DNA from: a bacterium Scap17
GTDB lineage: Bacteria > Pseudomonadota > Gammaproteobacteria > Pseudomonadales > Halomonadaceae
Assembly (NCBI GenBank): GCA_013376735.1
Contig: VINJ01000001.1
Coordinates: 2,294,001 to 2,358,000, forward strand
Length of the DNA stretch: 64,000 nucleotides
Direction of reading: 5' to 3'
The notes below the pieces were generated by a model. That model worked only from the letters and a program-made list of their open reading frames with translations, searched no databases and was not told where the DNA came from. The position numbers and the translations under genes were made by a program. Shown here in pieces: positions 17,984 through 25,441 of this stretch. Positions within the stretch are counted from its first letter, which is position 1. Each line of letters begins with the position of its first letter.

Positions 17984-18968
17984 TGTCGGGTTCCGTCTGA
18001 TTGACTATAGCTTGCGTAAACAGCTCAGGTCGTTCGACCTGCCACTCCTTCATTGCTGCTATAGGCGCTTTGTGGTGTAGTGCTCTCTGAGGAATGTGGT
18101 GGTTATAGAGCCAGCAATAACGCTCGAGTGTCTGTTCTAAATCCTCACTTGAGTCATAACGCCGAGTCGCCAGTACATCGCTGATACGCCCATTGAAGCG
18201 CTCCACCATCCCGTTCGTTTGGGGTCTGCCTGGCCTGATCAATCGATGCTCGATGCCATGGCTCTGACATTCCTGATCGAAAAGGTGATGTCCACTGGGC
18301 TTACGTTCGCCACCCACGGTAAAGCGATCGGTAAAGGATTTACCGTTGTCCGTGAGCACGGTTCGAATCGTGAAGGGAGCCTCCTCTTCCACACGCTTCA
18401 TGAACGCCTGGGCATCCTTTGCAGATTGACTTGATCTGACCTCCAGATACACCCACCGAGTGGCACGATCAATCGCGACGTAGAGATAACGCTTCTGATC
18501 TTCGTCAGGCATTTGGGGCAGGTGCTTGATATCAATGTGCACATACCCGGGCTCATAATCCTTGAAAGGCCGATGCTTGGGCTTCTCGTCCTCCTTCGCA
18601 TCTTGACGCGCCAGCTTGGCGAGAGTCGGTACATCACGTCGTTTGAGCATGCGCTGAAGTGCGGAACGCGACAGATTGGGGTTCAGGAATTCGCGAGCAA
18701 CGACAAGTAGATCATCGAGCCCCAGGCGAAGCAGTTCACGTGCGGCGATGACGATCTCTTCCTGTTCTGAGGTCAGAGTCGCGAGTAGGTTATGACGTGT
18801 GTGGGAACGATCCAGGACATCATCACGATAGCGCCAGCGCTGTATAGTTGAGACGCTGACCCCGAACTGACGAGCGAGATCTTTGTTCGTCATGCTGGAG
18901 GGAGCTGCTTGGATGTCGGCACGGATTTTCGGTGTCGTCGTCGCTTGCTTATGCAGCTTGATGTCCAT
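17979..18968 (-). CDS. IS481-family DDE transposase
   Basis: 329 residues. The N-terminus has a helix-turn-helix (TNKDLARQFGVSVSTIQRWR), and the rve/DDE core shows YVHIDIKHLPQM (first Asp), TVLTDNGKSF (second Asp) and PQTNGMVERFNGRISD (Glu), so the catalytic triad is intact. The coding frame runs through the terminal repeat and its TAG stop (17979-17981) lies in the target-site duplication, outside the element: the target DNA supplies the stop codon. This is known for some IS481 relatives. The frame is uninterrupted, so the enzyme is probably functional. Confidence 0.92.
   Translation of the reverse strand: MDIKLHKQATTTPKIRADIQAAPSSMTNKDLARQFGVSVSTIQRWRYRDDVLDRSHTRHNLLATLTSEQEEIVIAARELLRLGLDDLLVVAREFLNPNLSRSALQRMLKRRDVPTLAKLARQDAKEDEKPKHRPFKDYEPGYVHIDIKHLPQMPDEDQKRYLYVAIDRATRWVYLEVRSSQSAKDAQAFMKRVEEEAPFTIRTVLTDNGKSFTDRFTVGGERKPSGHHLFDQECQSHGIEHRLIRPGRPQTNGMVERFNGRISDVLATRRYDSSEDLEQTLERYCWLYNHHIPQRALHHKAPIAAMKEWQVERPELFTQAIVNQTEPDT
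17984..18003 (+). repeat. Left terminal inverted repeat of the IS481-type element
   Basis: TGTCGGGTTCCGTCTGATTG; pairs with 19040-19059 in inverse orientation, 14 of 20 positions identical. Confidence 0.85.
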
Positions 18969-19039
18969 GAAGCTTTTCCTGAATCAATTGCTTGATGAGC
19001 TCACGAGAGGCTAACAAAGGATAGCTTCGTTGTGAAATC

Positions 19040-19059
19040 CGATCATCCGGCACCCTACA
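19040..19059 (-). repeat. Right terminal inverted repeat of the IS481-type element
   Basis: Reads TGTAGGGTGCCGGATGATCG on the minus strand; partner of the left repeat. Confidence 0.85.
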
Positions 19060-19065
19060 TCTATG
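19060..19065 (+). repeat. Target-site duplication TCTATG, right copy
   Basis: Identical to 17978-17983, directly abutting the right terminal repeat. Confidence 0.9.
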
Positions 19066-19073
19066 ATTTTCAT

Positions 19074-19447
19074 TATCACCCCCAATATCGACTGGCGAAG
19101 TATATACGAAAATTCTAATGCTTACATAATTAGAGAACCCATCCTGCCTGCCCCGCCCTTCGAAACGACAGAAAATTGATCCACATCAACTCAATCGGCA
19201 GCGTTTTCAGAGCCAAATGTCAAAGGCATCTGCCTGGATCGTCAAACAAGAACTTGCGCGAGCACAGCGCTGATTGTGCTGAGGGGCCAGGAATATGAGC
19301 AATACAAATCGAAGACGGGATGCGCGAGGCAGGCTGGTGGTCGCAAGAAAGGAAATGAAGGATGTATGTGAGGAGCGAAGAGAATGGAACAGAAGAGCGG
19401 AGAATAAAAATGAAGAGGCAGGTATTTTTCGGACATGCGAAAACGCA
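19074..19447. other. Gene-free AT-richer stretch between the interrupted gene and tRNA-Pro
   Basis: 374 bp with no convincing gene. It is clearly more AT-rich than the rest of the window around 19090-19135 and probably contained the promoter of the interrupted gene (TATACT-like sequence on the minus strand near 19100). Open frames running through the tRNA here are artefacts. Confidence 0.5.
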
Positions 19448-19477
19448 AAAAGGCCATCCGTTTCCGGATGGCCTTTT
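19448..19477 (-). terminator. Intrinsic terminator of tRNA-Pro
   Basis: Perfect 13-bp stem (AAAAGGCCATCCG and its complement) with a TTTC loop, 11 bp past the tRNA 3' end, ending in a T run on the minus strand. Confidence 0.9.
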
Positions 19478-19487
19478 CACTTGAATC

Positions 19488-19564
19488 TGGTCGGGACGAC
19501 AGGATTCGAACCTGCGACCTCTGCAACCCCATTGCAGCGCGCTACCAAGCTGCGCCACGTCCCG
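19488..19564 (-). tRNA. tRNA-Pro, anticodon GGG
   Basis: 77 nt including an encoded CCA. On the minus strand it begins CGGGACGTGGCGCAGC and has the D-loop AGCTTGGTAGCGC, anticodon arm CTGCA-ATGGGGT-TGCAG with anticodon GGG, and T arm GCAGGTTCGAATCCTGT. The acceptor stem CGGGACG pairs with CGTCCCG. It reads CCC/CCU proline codons. A terminator follows directly; the IS lies downstream of its 3' end. Confidence 0.96.
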
Positions 19565-19808
19565 ACAGTGTCTGGAAGAGCTTCCCCCTCAAGACGAGAC
19601 GTAATGTACCGCATTGATCTCAAAAAGAAAAGCAGGAATCTCACATTTCTTTACCTGCGTCGTGATCTGGTGTCGCAGTGCCCCCTGAATCCGCTGTCGG
19701 CATTGCAAAATGCCCGGGTGCGACGCATGTTCATGAAGCAGGCATTCATTGCGCACCTTCGAATGCAACGCCCCATGAACGACAATCGTCCAGAGGAGTT
19801 CGCGACCG

Positions 19809-20078
19809 ATGATCCAATTCACGCTTACCACCACGCTCAAGGGCGGCACCAGTGTCAGCGGAGACCCCATCAAGGTCAGCGCCGACAGCGCCCCCGCCGC
19901 CGGCAGTCAGATCACCAAGGGGCAATGGCCGGCACTCGATGCCCTGTCACCCAACTTTCCGGTGACAGTCACGGGAGTCGAAGAGGACGAGGATGGCAAC
20001 ACCTTGGTGCGCCTCAAGGAAGCCGACAGCCCGGATGCCAACGACCCCGACAGTTACCGCTACACGCCCTGGAAGTAA
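19809..20078 (+). CDS. Small acidic protein of unknown function
   Basis: 89 residues, beginning MIQFTLTTTLKGGTSVSGD, rich in Asp, Pro and Ser and ending SYRYTPWK. A clear AGAGGAG ribosome site lies about 11 nt before the ATG. The acidic composition is typical of a halotolerant cytoplasm. No signal peptide, metal motif or known domain was seen. Reality rests on the ribosome site and codon use. Confidence 0.6.
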   Translation: MIQFTLTTTLKGGTSVSGDPIKVSADSAPAAGSQITKGQWPALDALSPNFPVTVTGVEEDEDGNTLVRLKEADSPDANDPDSYRYTPWK

Positions 20079-20345
20079 GCGAGCGGCGACGCAAATCATT
20101 GGGGAGGCATCAAGAGTTTTCGCGCCAGCATCGAACAGGCAATATGTTGCTCATTAGTCGCAGGAGCGACCCACGTCACTGCGCAAAGTAATGAATGAGG
20201 CATTTTTTGACCCGCCGTGCGTTAGCATAGGGTTTGCGAACCTTCCGTTGGCTCTGGTGAGCTGTGGCTGATGATGGGGTGGTGTATCATCCAACCTTTC
20301 CGGTTGGTACCTGGCGTGCACTGACATCCCGATGCCCGAGGTCAC

Positions 20346-21449
20346 ATGGTCAGCCCATTGAAATTGATAGTTACCTCTTGGCGTTGGCTGGTCGGCAAGA
20401 CTGGCTCCGCCCGCGAGATACTCCATCATGGCTTTCTCGTTTCCGCTGTCTTCATCGGGTTGATTTCGGCCCTCTTCAACTCCCTGTTTGACCTCACCCT
20501 GCCGGCGTACAATATCGTGCTGGTCATCATCAGCGCGTTCATCGCCCTGATGTGGTATCGCTCGCGCTTTCATGGCGAGTTCCAGCGGATGGCCTGGCTG
20601 TTCTGTGCGCTGGTCACCTTCGTGATGCTGCCCGGCAACTGGCTGTTCAATCATGGCGCGACCGGCCCGACCCTGCTGTTCTACCTGATGGCGTCGGCCT
20701 ATGTGCTGGCGGTACTGCCCGCTGACCCCAGGCGCCGAGGCATCATCATCATTGGCCTCATGTTCATGCCTTGGGCACTGCTGGCCTTTGAGCATGCAAG
20801 GCCGGGCCTGGTCAGCCGCTATGCCTCCGAAGGCATGCGCTTCATTGACATGGGCTTCAGTTACACGCTGGCCTTCGGGCTGCTCAGCGTGGTGATCGCA
20901 GGCTACGCTCGACGTATCCATGAAGAGCGTGATATTGCCGATGCCTATGCCGCTCGACTGGAGCGCCTCAACTTGCTGGATAGCCTGACCGGCCTCTACA
21001 ACCATCGCGCGATTCACGAACAGGCGAAAGCCTGGATCAGACGTTCGCAAAGTGCCTGTTTACTAATCTGTGATCTGGATCATTTCAAGATGATCAATGA
21101 CAACCACGGGCATCCATACGGCGACACGGTACTGGAAGAGTTCTCACGCCATGTCAGCAAGCTGACGCAGGAGTTCTCGGGGGAAGCGGGACGCTATGGC
21201 GGCGAGGAGTTCATGATCCTGATCCCCGGCACCCTGGCGACGGCTCGCCAGTTCGACAGATGCCTGCGGGAGCGCTGCGAAGCCTCGCCCCTGCTGCACG
21301 GTGTGATCCTCTTCAGCACCGGCGCCAGCGAATTGCACCCCGACGACACCCTGTCGAGCTGGGTCAAGCGCAGTGATGACGCCCTCTACCACGCCAAGGA
21401 AAATGGCCGTGGCCGTCTGATGGTCGACAAGGACCTGAGCGTCATCTGA
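20346..21449 (+). CDS. Membrane-bound diguanylate cyclase (GGDEF)
   Basis: 367 residues. The N-terminal half (about residues 27-200) has six hydrophobic segments forming a membrane sensor of unrecognised type; a short linker follows (YARRIHEERDIADAYAARLE), then a GGDEF domain starting LLDSLTGLYNHRAIHEQ. The active-site motif is RYGGEEFMIL, with metal-binding DLDHFKMINDNHGHPYGD. The inhibitory RxxD site normally five residues before GG(D/E)EF is absent, so product inhibition through that site is unlikely. It synthesises cyclic-di-GMP from two GTP. GAGG lies 4 nt before the ATG. A terminator follows. Confidence 0.9.
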   Translation: MVSPLKLIVTSWRWLVGKTGSAREILHHGFLVSAVFIGLISALFNSLFDLTLPAYNIVLVIISAFIALMWYRSRFHGEFQRMAWLFCALVTFVMLPGNWLFNHGATGPTLLFYLMASAYVLAVLPADPRRRGIIIIGLMFMPWALLAFEHARPGLVSRYASEGMRFIDMGFSYTLAFGLLSVVIAGYARRIHEERDIADAYAARLERLNLLDSLTGLYNHRAIHEQAKAWIRRSQSACLLICDLDHFKMINDNHGHPYGDTVLEEFSRHVSKLTQEFSGEAGRYGGEEFMILIPGTLATARQFDRCLRERCEASPLLHGVILFSTGASELHPDDTLSSWVKRSDDALYHAKENGRGRLMVDKDLSVI

Positions 21450-21513
21450 GCCGCGGCCGGACCGAACCAGCCTCGCTCACGACAGCCGCTCCGGCTGAGC
21501 CCTCCCCAACGAC

Positions 21514-21546
21514 AACGCCCCCGCAAGCATGGCTTGCGGGGGCGTT
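21514..21546. terminator. Bidirectional intrinsic terminator
   Basis: Perfect 15-bp stem (AACGCCCCCGCAAGC and its complement) around ATG, followed by TTTC, between the convergent cyclase and yaeQ genes. Confidence 0.88.
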
Positions 21547-21581
21547 TCGTGTACCGCATGACATCAAGAAAACGCTATCGC

Positions 21582-22121
21582 TCAGCGCTCGCCCTTCAGC
21601 CACTCGAGGTTGATCTCGTGCTGACCGTTGTCATCGGTGATGAAGATGGTGCCTTCGGAGATCATCACGGTCCACTTGATGTTGCGTGGCAGCGACTCGG
21701 TGATGGCGTCCAGCGAACCTTCCGGCACGGCCGCGATGTTGAGGTTGGAGAGCCCCGCCACCGCCGGCACGACCTTGGTTTCCCACACGCGCAGACTGCC
21801 ATAGGCCAGCAGCGAGGTACGCTCGGTGCGTCGCGAGCACCAGGTCAGGCGCTCGGCATCCGGCTGACCGACTTCGATCCAGTGCAGGATACGGCCATCG
21901 AGGCTCTTTTCCCACAACGCCGGCTCATCGACATCGGACAGGCCGCGACCGAACGCGATGTTCTCGCTGTACCAAAGGGCGTGGCCCAGCAGACGCACGC
22001 ACAGGCGCAGTTCGGTTTCGGAGGGATGACGCGCCACGGTGAAGCGCAGGGTCTCGTAGACGCCGCGATCCAGGTCGGTCAGCGACAGATCCACCTTGTA
22101 AGGCGTGGAAGACAGGGCCAT
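21582..22121 (-). CDS. yaeQ: YaeQ family protein
   Basis: 179 residues, full-length for the YaeQ family, with MALSSTPYKVDLSLTDLDRG at the start, RHPSETELRLCVRLLGHALW in the middle and ISEGTIFITDDNGQHEINLE near the end. YaeQ adopts a PD-(D/E)XK-nuclease-like fold; E. coli YaeQ was first noted as a suppressor of RfaH loss, but no activity is established. It stands alone, convergent with the cyclase gene. Confidence 0.92.
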   Translation of the reverse strand: MALSSTPYKVDLSLTDLDRGVYETLRFTVARHPSETELRLCVRLLGHALWYSENIAFGRGLSDVDEPALWEKSLDGRILHWIEVGQPDAERLTWCSRRTERTSLLAYGSLRVWETKVVPAVAGLSNLNIAAVPEGSLDAITESLPRNIKWTVMISEGTIFITDDNGQHEINLEWLKGER

Positions 22122-22303
22122 GAAAATCTCTTCTTGAAAAGGCAGACGTCTTGGAAAGGCGATGGCAGGAAGTCACTCTCCTGATAAAGCACCATGCTCC
22201 TCGACTGAACCACGCGCGTGGCAGGACAAGCGCGTGGGTACGGAGCGCAGAGTCTACCCTAGCCGGGCCCTGAACGCCCGACTCCTGCCTGGCATGCCCG
22301 CCC

Positions 22304-23554
22304 TCAGGCGAGGTGACGCGCCACCAGGGCATCGATGGCATCGATATCGCTCAGGCTTTCGCGCGCCATGATCAACTCGCGCCCGAGTGCCAGCGCCCGC
22401 CGCTCGGCACGCGCGCGGGTGGCCTCATCGCTGATGGATTCGAGTTCCAGAATATGCGCAAGCCCCACAGTGCGGCGAATCAGCTCACAGCCGGCGTAGC
22501 CGAGTGCGTCACGCAAAATGCGAGACAACAGACGCTCAGCCACGCTCGGCGCAGCGAAGCTGGCATCCGGCGAGTGGGCGGCCTGCTCACGAAACTCACG
22601 AGCGAAGCTTTCCCAACTGGCGACCGCCTGGGCACGCAGCTTTGCCACGTAGTCACGCTTGTCGCCCTGCTCGCCCTCAAGTTCGGTATGCGCACAGGCC
22701 GCCAGCCACAGTGCCGCCAGCCAGCTGCCGATATCGAAGCCCGCCGGACCGTAGAAGCCGAATTCCGGATCGATGACCTTGGTGCTGTCTTCCCGCACGA
22801 AGATCGAGCCCGCATGCAGATCACCATGCAGCAGTGCTTCGGGCGCGGACAGGAAACGCTGCTTGAGCTCGGCCACTTCGACTTTCAGGGCGGCGTCCTG
22901 CCACAGGGCTTCGGCATCCGCACGCAGCGCCGGATTGATGCTGTTGCGTTCGTGATCGCAGAACGGATCGATGAAGAACAGGTCTTCGGTGATCTTGCAC
23001 TGATCGGGATTGATGAAACGGGCGACGCGCGCCTTCTTGTCGTGGGCATCGAGAGCCAGATCGCTGCTGCGATAAAGCGTAGTGGCCAGAAAATGCCCCA
23101 TCTGCTCGCCCAGCCGCGGCAATGACGCGCGCTCCAGGAAGGCATGGCGCAGATTGCGGTGATCGCCGATATCTTCCATCACGATGGCCGAGCGAGCTTC
23201 ATCAAAGTGATGAAGCGCCGGTACCAGGTCCGGCGCACAGTCGGCCTCGAACTGCAGGGTTTCCGCCTCGATGCGCACACGCACCAGCGACAGCGGCCAG
23301 CTTTCGCCGATGATGCGCACCCAGGGCAGTCCCTGCTTGACGATCACCGAGGCGGAGCGGTCCGGCGTGCAGACGCGATAGACATAGTTGATGTTGCCGT
23401 CGCCGATCTCTTCGACCTGAAGTTCTTCAGCGGTCGCGAAGGCCGGATAGCGTGCGCCGACATGCTGGCGCGCGAAGGCGATCACATCCGCATTATCGCG
23501 AAACTGATAGTCGATGGAGGGCGCAGTGCTAGCGGTGGAGTCTTGAGCAGTCAT
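22304..23554 (-). CDS. mtnK: S-methyl-5-thioribose kinase
   Basis: 416 residues of the aminoglycoside-phosphotransferase fold. MTR-kinase landmarks are EIGDGNINYVYRV (glycine loop), SVIVKQGLPWVRIIGESWPL (catalytic lysine and the family's RxxGESWPL), EALLHGDLHAGSIFV (catalytic Asp) and KVIDPEFGFYGPAGFDIG. It phosphorylates 5-methylthioribose in the methionine salvage pathway. Other salvage genes (mtnA, mtnB and so on) are not in the window, and the gene is followed 182 bp later by yaeQ. No SAM riboswitch was recognised upstream. Confidence 0.93.
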   Translation of the reverse strand: MTAQDSTASTAPSIDYQFRDNADVIAFARQHVGARYPAFATAEELQVEEIGDGNINYVYRVCTPDRSASVIVKQGLPWVRIIGESWPLSLVRVRIEAETLQFEADCAPDLVPALHHFDEARSAIVMEDIGDHRNLRHAFLERASLPRLGEQMGHFLATTLYRSSDLALDAHDKKARVARFINPDQCKITEDLFFIDPFCDHERNSINPALRADAEALWQDAALKVEVAELKQRFLSAPEALLHGDLHAGSIFVREDSTKVIDPEFGFYGPAGFDIGSWLAALWLAACAHTELEGEQGDKRDYVAKLRAQAVASWESFAREFREQAAHSPDASFAAPSVAERLLSRILRDALGYAGCELIRRTVGLAHILELESISDEATRARAERRALALGRELIMARESLSDIDAIDALVARHLA

Positions 23555-23712
23555 GGCAGGTCTCAGCGCTGAGTCATGAAGTCGCCGGCCTCGGTGTCGC
23601 TTGGCGTGCGTGGCACGTGAAGCACCTCAAGGCTCTCACTTTATTCCAGATAGAAATAAGAAGGCGATCAGTTATAGCGAGAAGATGCCTGCTGGCGCGA
23701 CGATTGGCAAGA

Positions 23713-23744
23713 CCTGCCGAGTGAGTTTTGCTCAGCTCGGCAGG
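23713..23744 (-). terminator. Hairpin downstream of cardiolipin synthase gene
   Basis: Stem CCTGCCGAG-TGAG pairing with CTCA-CTCGGCAGG, one bulged base, 54 bp past the stop of the synthase gene. T tract is poor. Confidence 0.55.
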
Positions 23745-23752
23745 CGCTTGTC

Positions 23753-23794
23753 GCATGCAGGGCTTAGCATGTAGGACTTCGCATGCAGGATGCT
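23753..23794 (+). repeat. Three imperfect 14-bp tandem repeats (GCATGCAGGGCTTA-like)
   Basis: Units start at 23753, 23767 and 23781, sharing GCATG(C/T)AGG, and a partial fourth begins at 23795 inside the end of the cardiolipin synthase gene. Noncoding, between that stop and its terminator. Confidence 0.7.
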
Positions 23795-23797
23795 GCA

Positions 23798-25225
23798 TTA
23801 CTGGATGGGTGCCAGCAGATAGGCCGCGCGCGAGACCAGCTTGCGCCACATCGGCCGTGCATCCAGCTCTTCGCAGCTGATTTCACGACAGTGACGGAAA
23901 TCTTCCTCGAGCATCGCCTCCACTTCCGAGGCGAACTGGTGATCAGGCACGAACGCCGTGATCTCGAAGTTGAGGCGGAAGGAGCGATTGTCGAGATTGA
24001 CGGTGCCGATGGTCGCCGTATGGCTGTCCATCAACATTACCTTCTGATGCAGGAAGCCGGGTTGATAGCGGAAGACACGCACACCGGAGCGAATCATCTC
24101 GGACAGGAACGAGAACGCCGACAGGAATACCAGCAGGTGATCGGGACGCTCAGGAATCATCACCCGCACATCCACACCACGTAACGCTGCGATCTTGAGC
24201 GCATCCTGCACGCCCTGGTCCGGCACGAAATAGGGGCTGGTGATCCAGATGCGACTGACCGAGGAGTGAATCGCCTGCTGCACCAGCAGACTGGCCGTCT
24301 CGCGGCGATCCGCCGGGCCGGAAGGCACGATTACCACATGCTGACACTCGTCACAGCTGATCTGCGGCTGCCATTCGAGCGACAGCACCTCACCGGTCGC
24401 CCAGTGCCAGTCTTCCCAGAAGGCTTCCTGCAGCCCCATCACGCTGGGCCCCTCAAGCTTAAGATGGGTATCGCGCCAGGCGCCATAGCGCTCGGAATGG
24501 CCCAGATATTCATTGCCGACATTCAGCCCGCCGACGAAGCCGACGCGGCCATCGATGACGGTGATCTTGCGGTGATTGCGGAAGTTGATCTGGAAGCGAT
24601 GGCGCCAGCCACGCGAGGAGTTGAAGGCGCTGACCTCACACCCCGACTCCAGCAGATCATTCAGATAGCCATCGGGCAGCTTGCGCGAGCCGATCTCGTC
24701 ATACAGGAAACAGACCCGCACGCCGCGTTCGGCGCGGTTCATCAACTTCTGCTTGAGACGCACCCCCAGTTCATCGTTTCGCACGATGAAGAACTGGATC
24801 AGGATGTAATCCTCGGCGGCATCGATGGCATGAAACAGCGCATCAAAGGTGTGCTCACCATTGATCAGCAACTTGGCGCGGTTGCCGGTGGTGACCGGCA
24901 TCATCGCCAGACGCTCGATGGCATCCAGATGGGTGGGGTTGCCGCCCAGCGGGCGTGACAGCCACGGCGACAGCTTGGGCCGAAAGCGCATCAGCACACG
25001 GCGCATGGTCGAATCGCGCTCCTCACGAGCGCTGACGTATCCATAGAAGCGTGGACGTCCGAACACCCAGTACAGTGGCAGCGCCACGTAGGGGAACGTC
25101 AGCAGACACAGAATCCAGGCAATCGCCCCTTGAGAAGTGCGGCTCGACATCAGGGCCATGACGGCGGACATGGCACCGAGGATATGACTGGTCAGCAGTA
25201 GAAAGCCGAGTAGCCAGGCGGTCAT
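23798..25225 (-). CDS. cls: Cardiolipin synthase (phospholipase D superfamily)
   Basis: About 475 residues. Two N-terminal membrane helices (about 2-20 and 30-54) are followed by two PLD catalytic motifs, NHRKITVIDGRVGFVGG and LHQKVMLMDSHTATIGTVN. The family joins two phosphatidylglycerol molecules, or phosphatidylglycerol and another head group, into cardiolipin at the inner membrane. Start 25225 has GGAG 6 nt upstream; the longer frame to 25324 adds a Cys/Arg-rich stretch unlike the family. It is transcribed alone after a terminator. Confidence 0.9.
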   Translation of the reverse strand: MTAWLLGFLLLTSHILGAMSAVMALMSSRTSQGAIAWILCLLTFPYVALPLYWVFGRPRFYGYVSAREERDSTMRRVLMRFRPKLSPWLSRPLGGNPTHLDAIERLAMMPVTTGNRAKLLINGEHTFDALFHAIDAAEDYILIQFFIVRNDELGVRLKQKLMNRAERGVRVCFLYDEIGSRKLPDGYLNDLLESGCEVSAFNSSRGWRHRFQINFRNHRKITVIDGRVGFVGGLNVGNEYLGHSERYGAWRDTHLKLEGPSVMGLQEAFWEDWHWATGEVLSLEWQPQISCDECQHVVIVPSGPADRRETASLLVQQAIHSSVSRIWITSPYFVPDQGVQDALKIAALRGVDVRVMIPERPDHLLVFLSAFSFLSEMIRSGVRVFRYQPGFLHQKVMLMDSHTATIGTVNLDNRSFRLNFEITAFVPDHQFASEVEAMLEEDFRHCREISCEELDARPMWRKLVSRAAYLLAPIQ

Positions 25226-25330
25226 TGCAACTCCATTGCAGACGTCAGGTTGCCAGAGTATGCCACAGCAGCGCGCGCAACGATGCCGTTGCATTGGCGC
25301 TCGTGAAGATGTCTTGAGCGCCACAAAGCC

Positions 25331-25368
25331 AAGAACCCCGCCGATGAGTGATCACGGGCGGGGTTCTT
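25331..25368 (-). terminator. Intrinsic terminator of the fumarase gene
   Basis: Perfect 12-bp stem (AAGAACCCCGCC and its complement) with a 14-nt loop, 73 bp past the fumarase stop. Confidence 0.8.
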
Positions 25369-25441
25369 CAGGTCATCTCACAAGGACACTTGCCACAAGG
25401 ACGCATGCCACAGGACATGACGATTCATCACTCGGCCGTCA

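Larger units (their letters stand above)
17984..19059 (-). mobile_element. IS481-family insertion sequence, complete (1,076 bp)
   Basis: Ends were set from imperfect terminal inverted repeats (TGTCGGGTTCCGTCTGATTG at 17984 versus the complement of 19059-19040, TGTAGGGTGCCGGATGATCG, 14 of 20 matches) and an exact 6-bp target duplication TCTATG on both sides. It carries one transposase gene. The duplication resembles the NCTAGN target preference known for IS481 itself. Insertion lies within codons 3-4 of a small gene and about 430 bp from tRNA-Pro. Confidence 0.9.
17626..19073 (-). pseudogene. Small gene (121 codons) interrupted by IS481-type element at codons 3-4
   Basis: Removing the insertion (17984-19059) and one copy of the 6-bp duplication restores a minus-strand frame starting at ATG 19073, with GGGGGTG just upstream, and ending at 17626. 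The restored N-terminus reads MKIIDIYTASRFNLERSIL and the middle includes AENYCFEVSQARHFILGFE and LSIITGDYVFQHPG. The tail after about residue 92 is Arg/Ala/Ser-rich. I do not recognise the family. Only 8 coding bases remain on the far side of the element, so the gene has lost its start codon; the part at 17626-17983 has no good start of its own. The disruption looks recent because both duplications are identical and the frame has no other lesion. Confidence 0.75.

Noticed and set aside
17551-18000. 149-residue plus-strand frame across the left IS junction
   Set aside because: It spans the insertion boundary and is antisense to the interrupted gene.
19220-19558. Minus-strand frame reading [20 protein letters not shown]
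   Set aside because: This is the translation of tRNA-Pro itself, a common spurious protein; the tRNA fold is clear.
19295-20191. 298-residue plus-strand frame
   Set aside because: It runs antisense through the tRNA and overlaps the 89-residue gene, which has its own ribosome site; composition is not protein-like.
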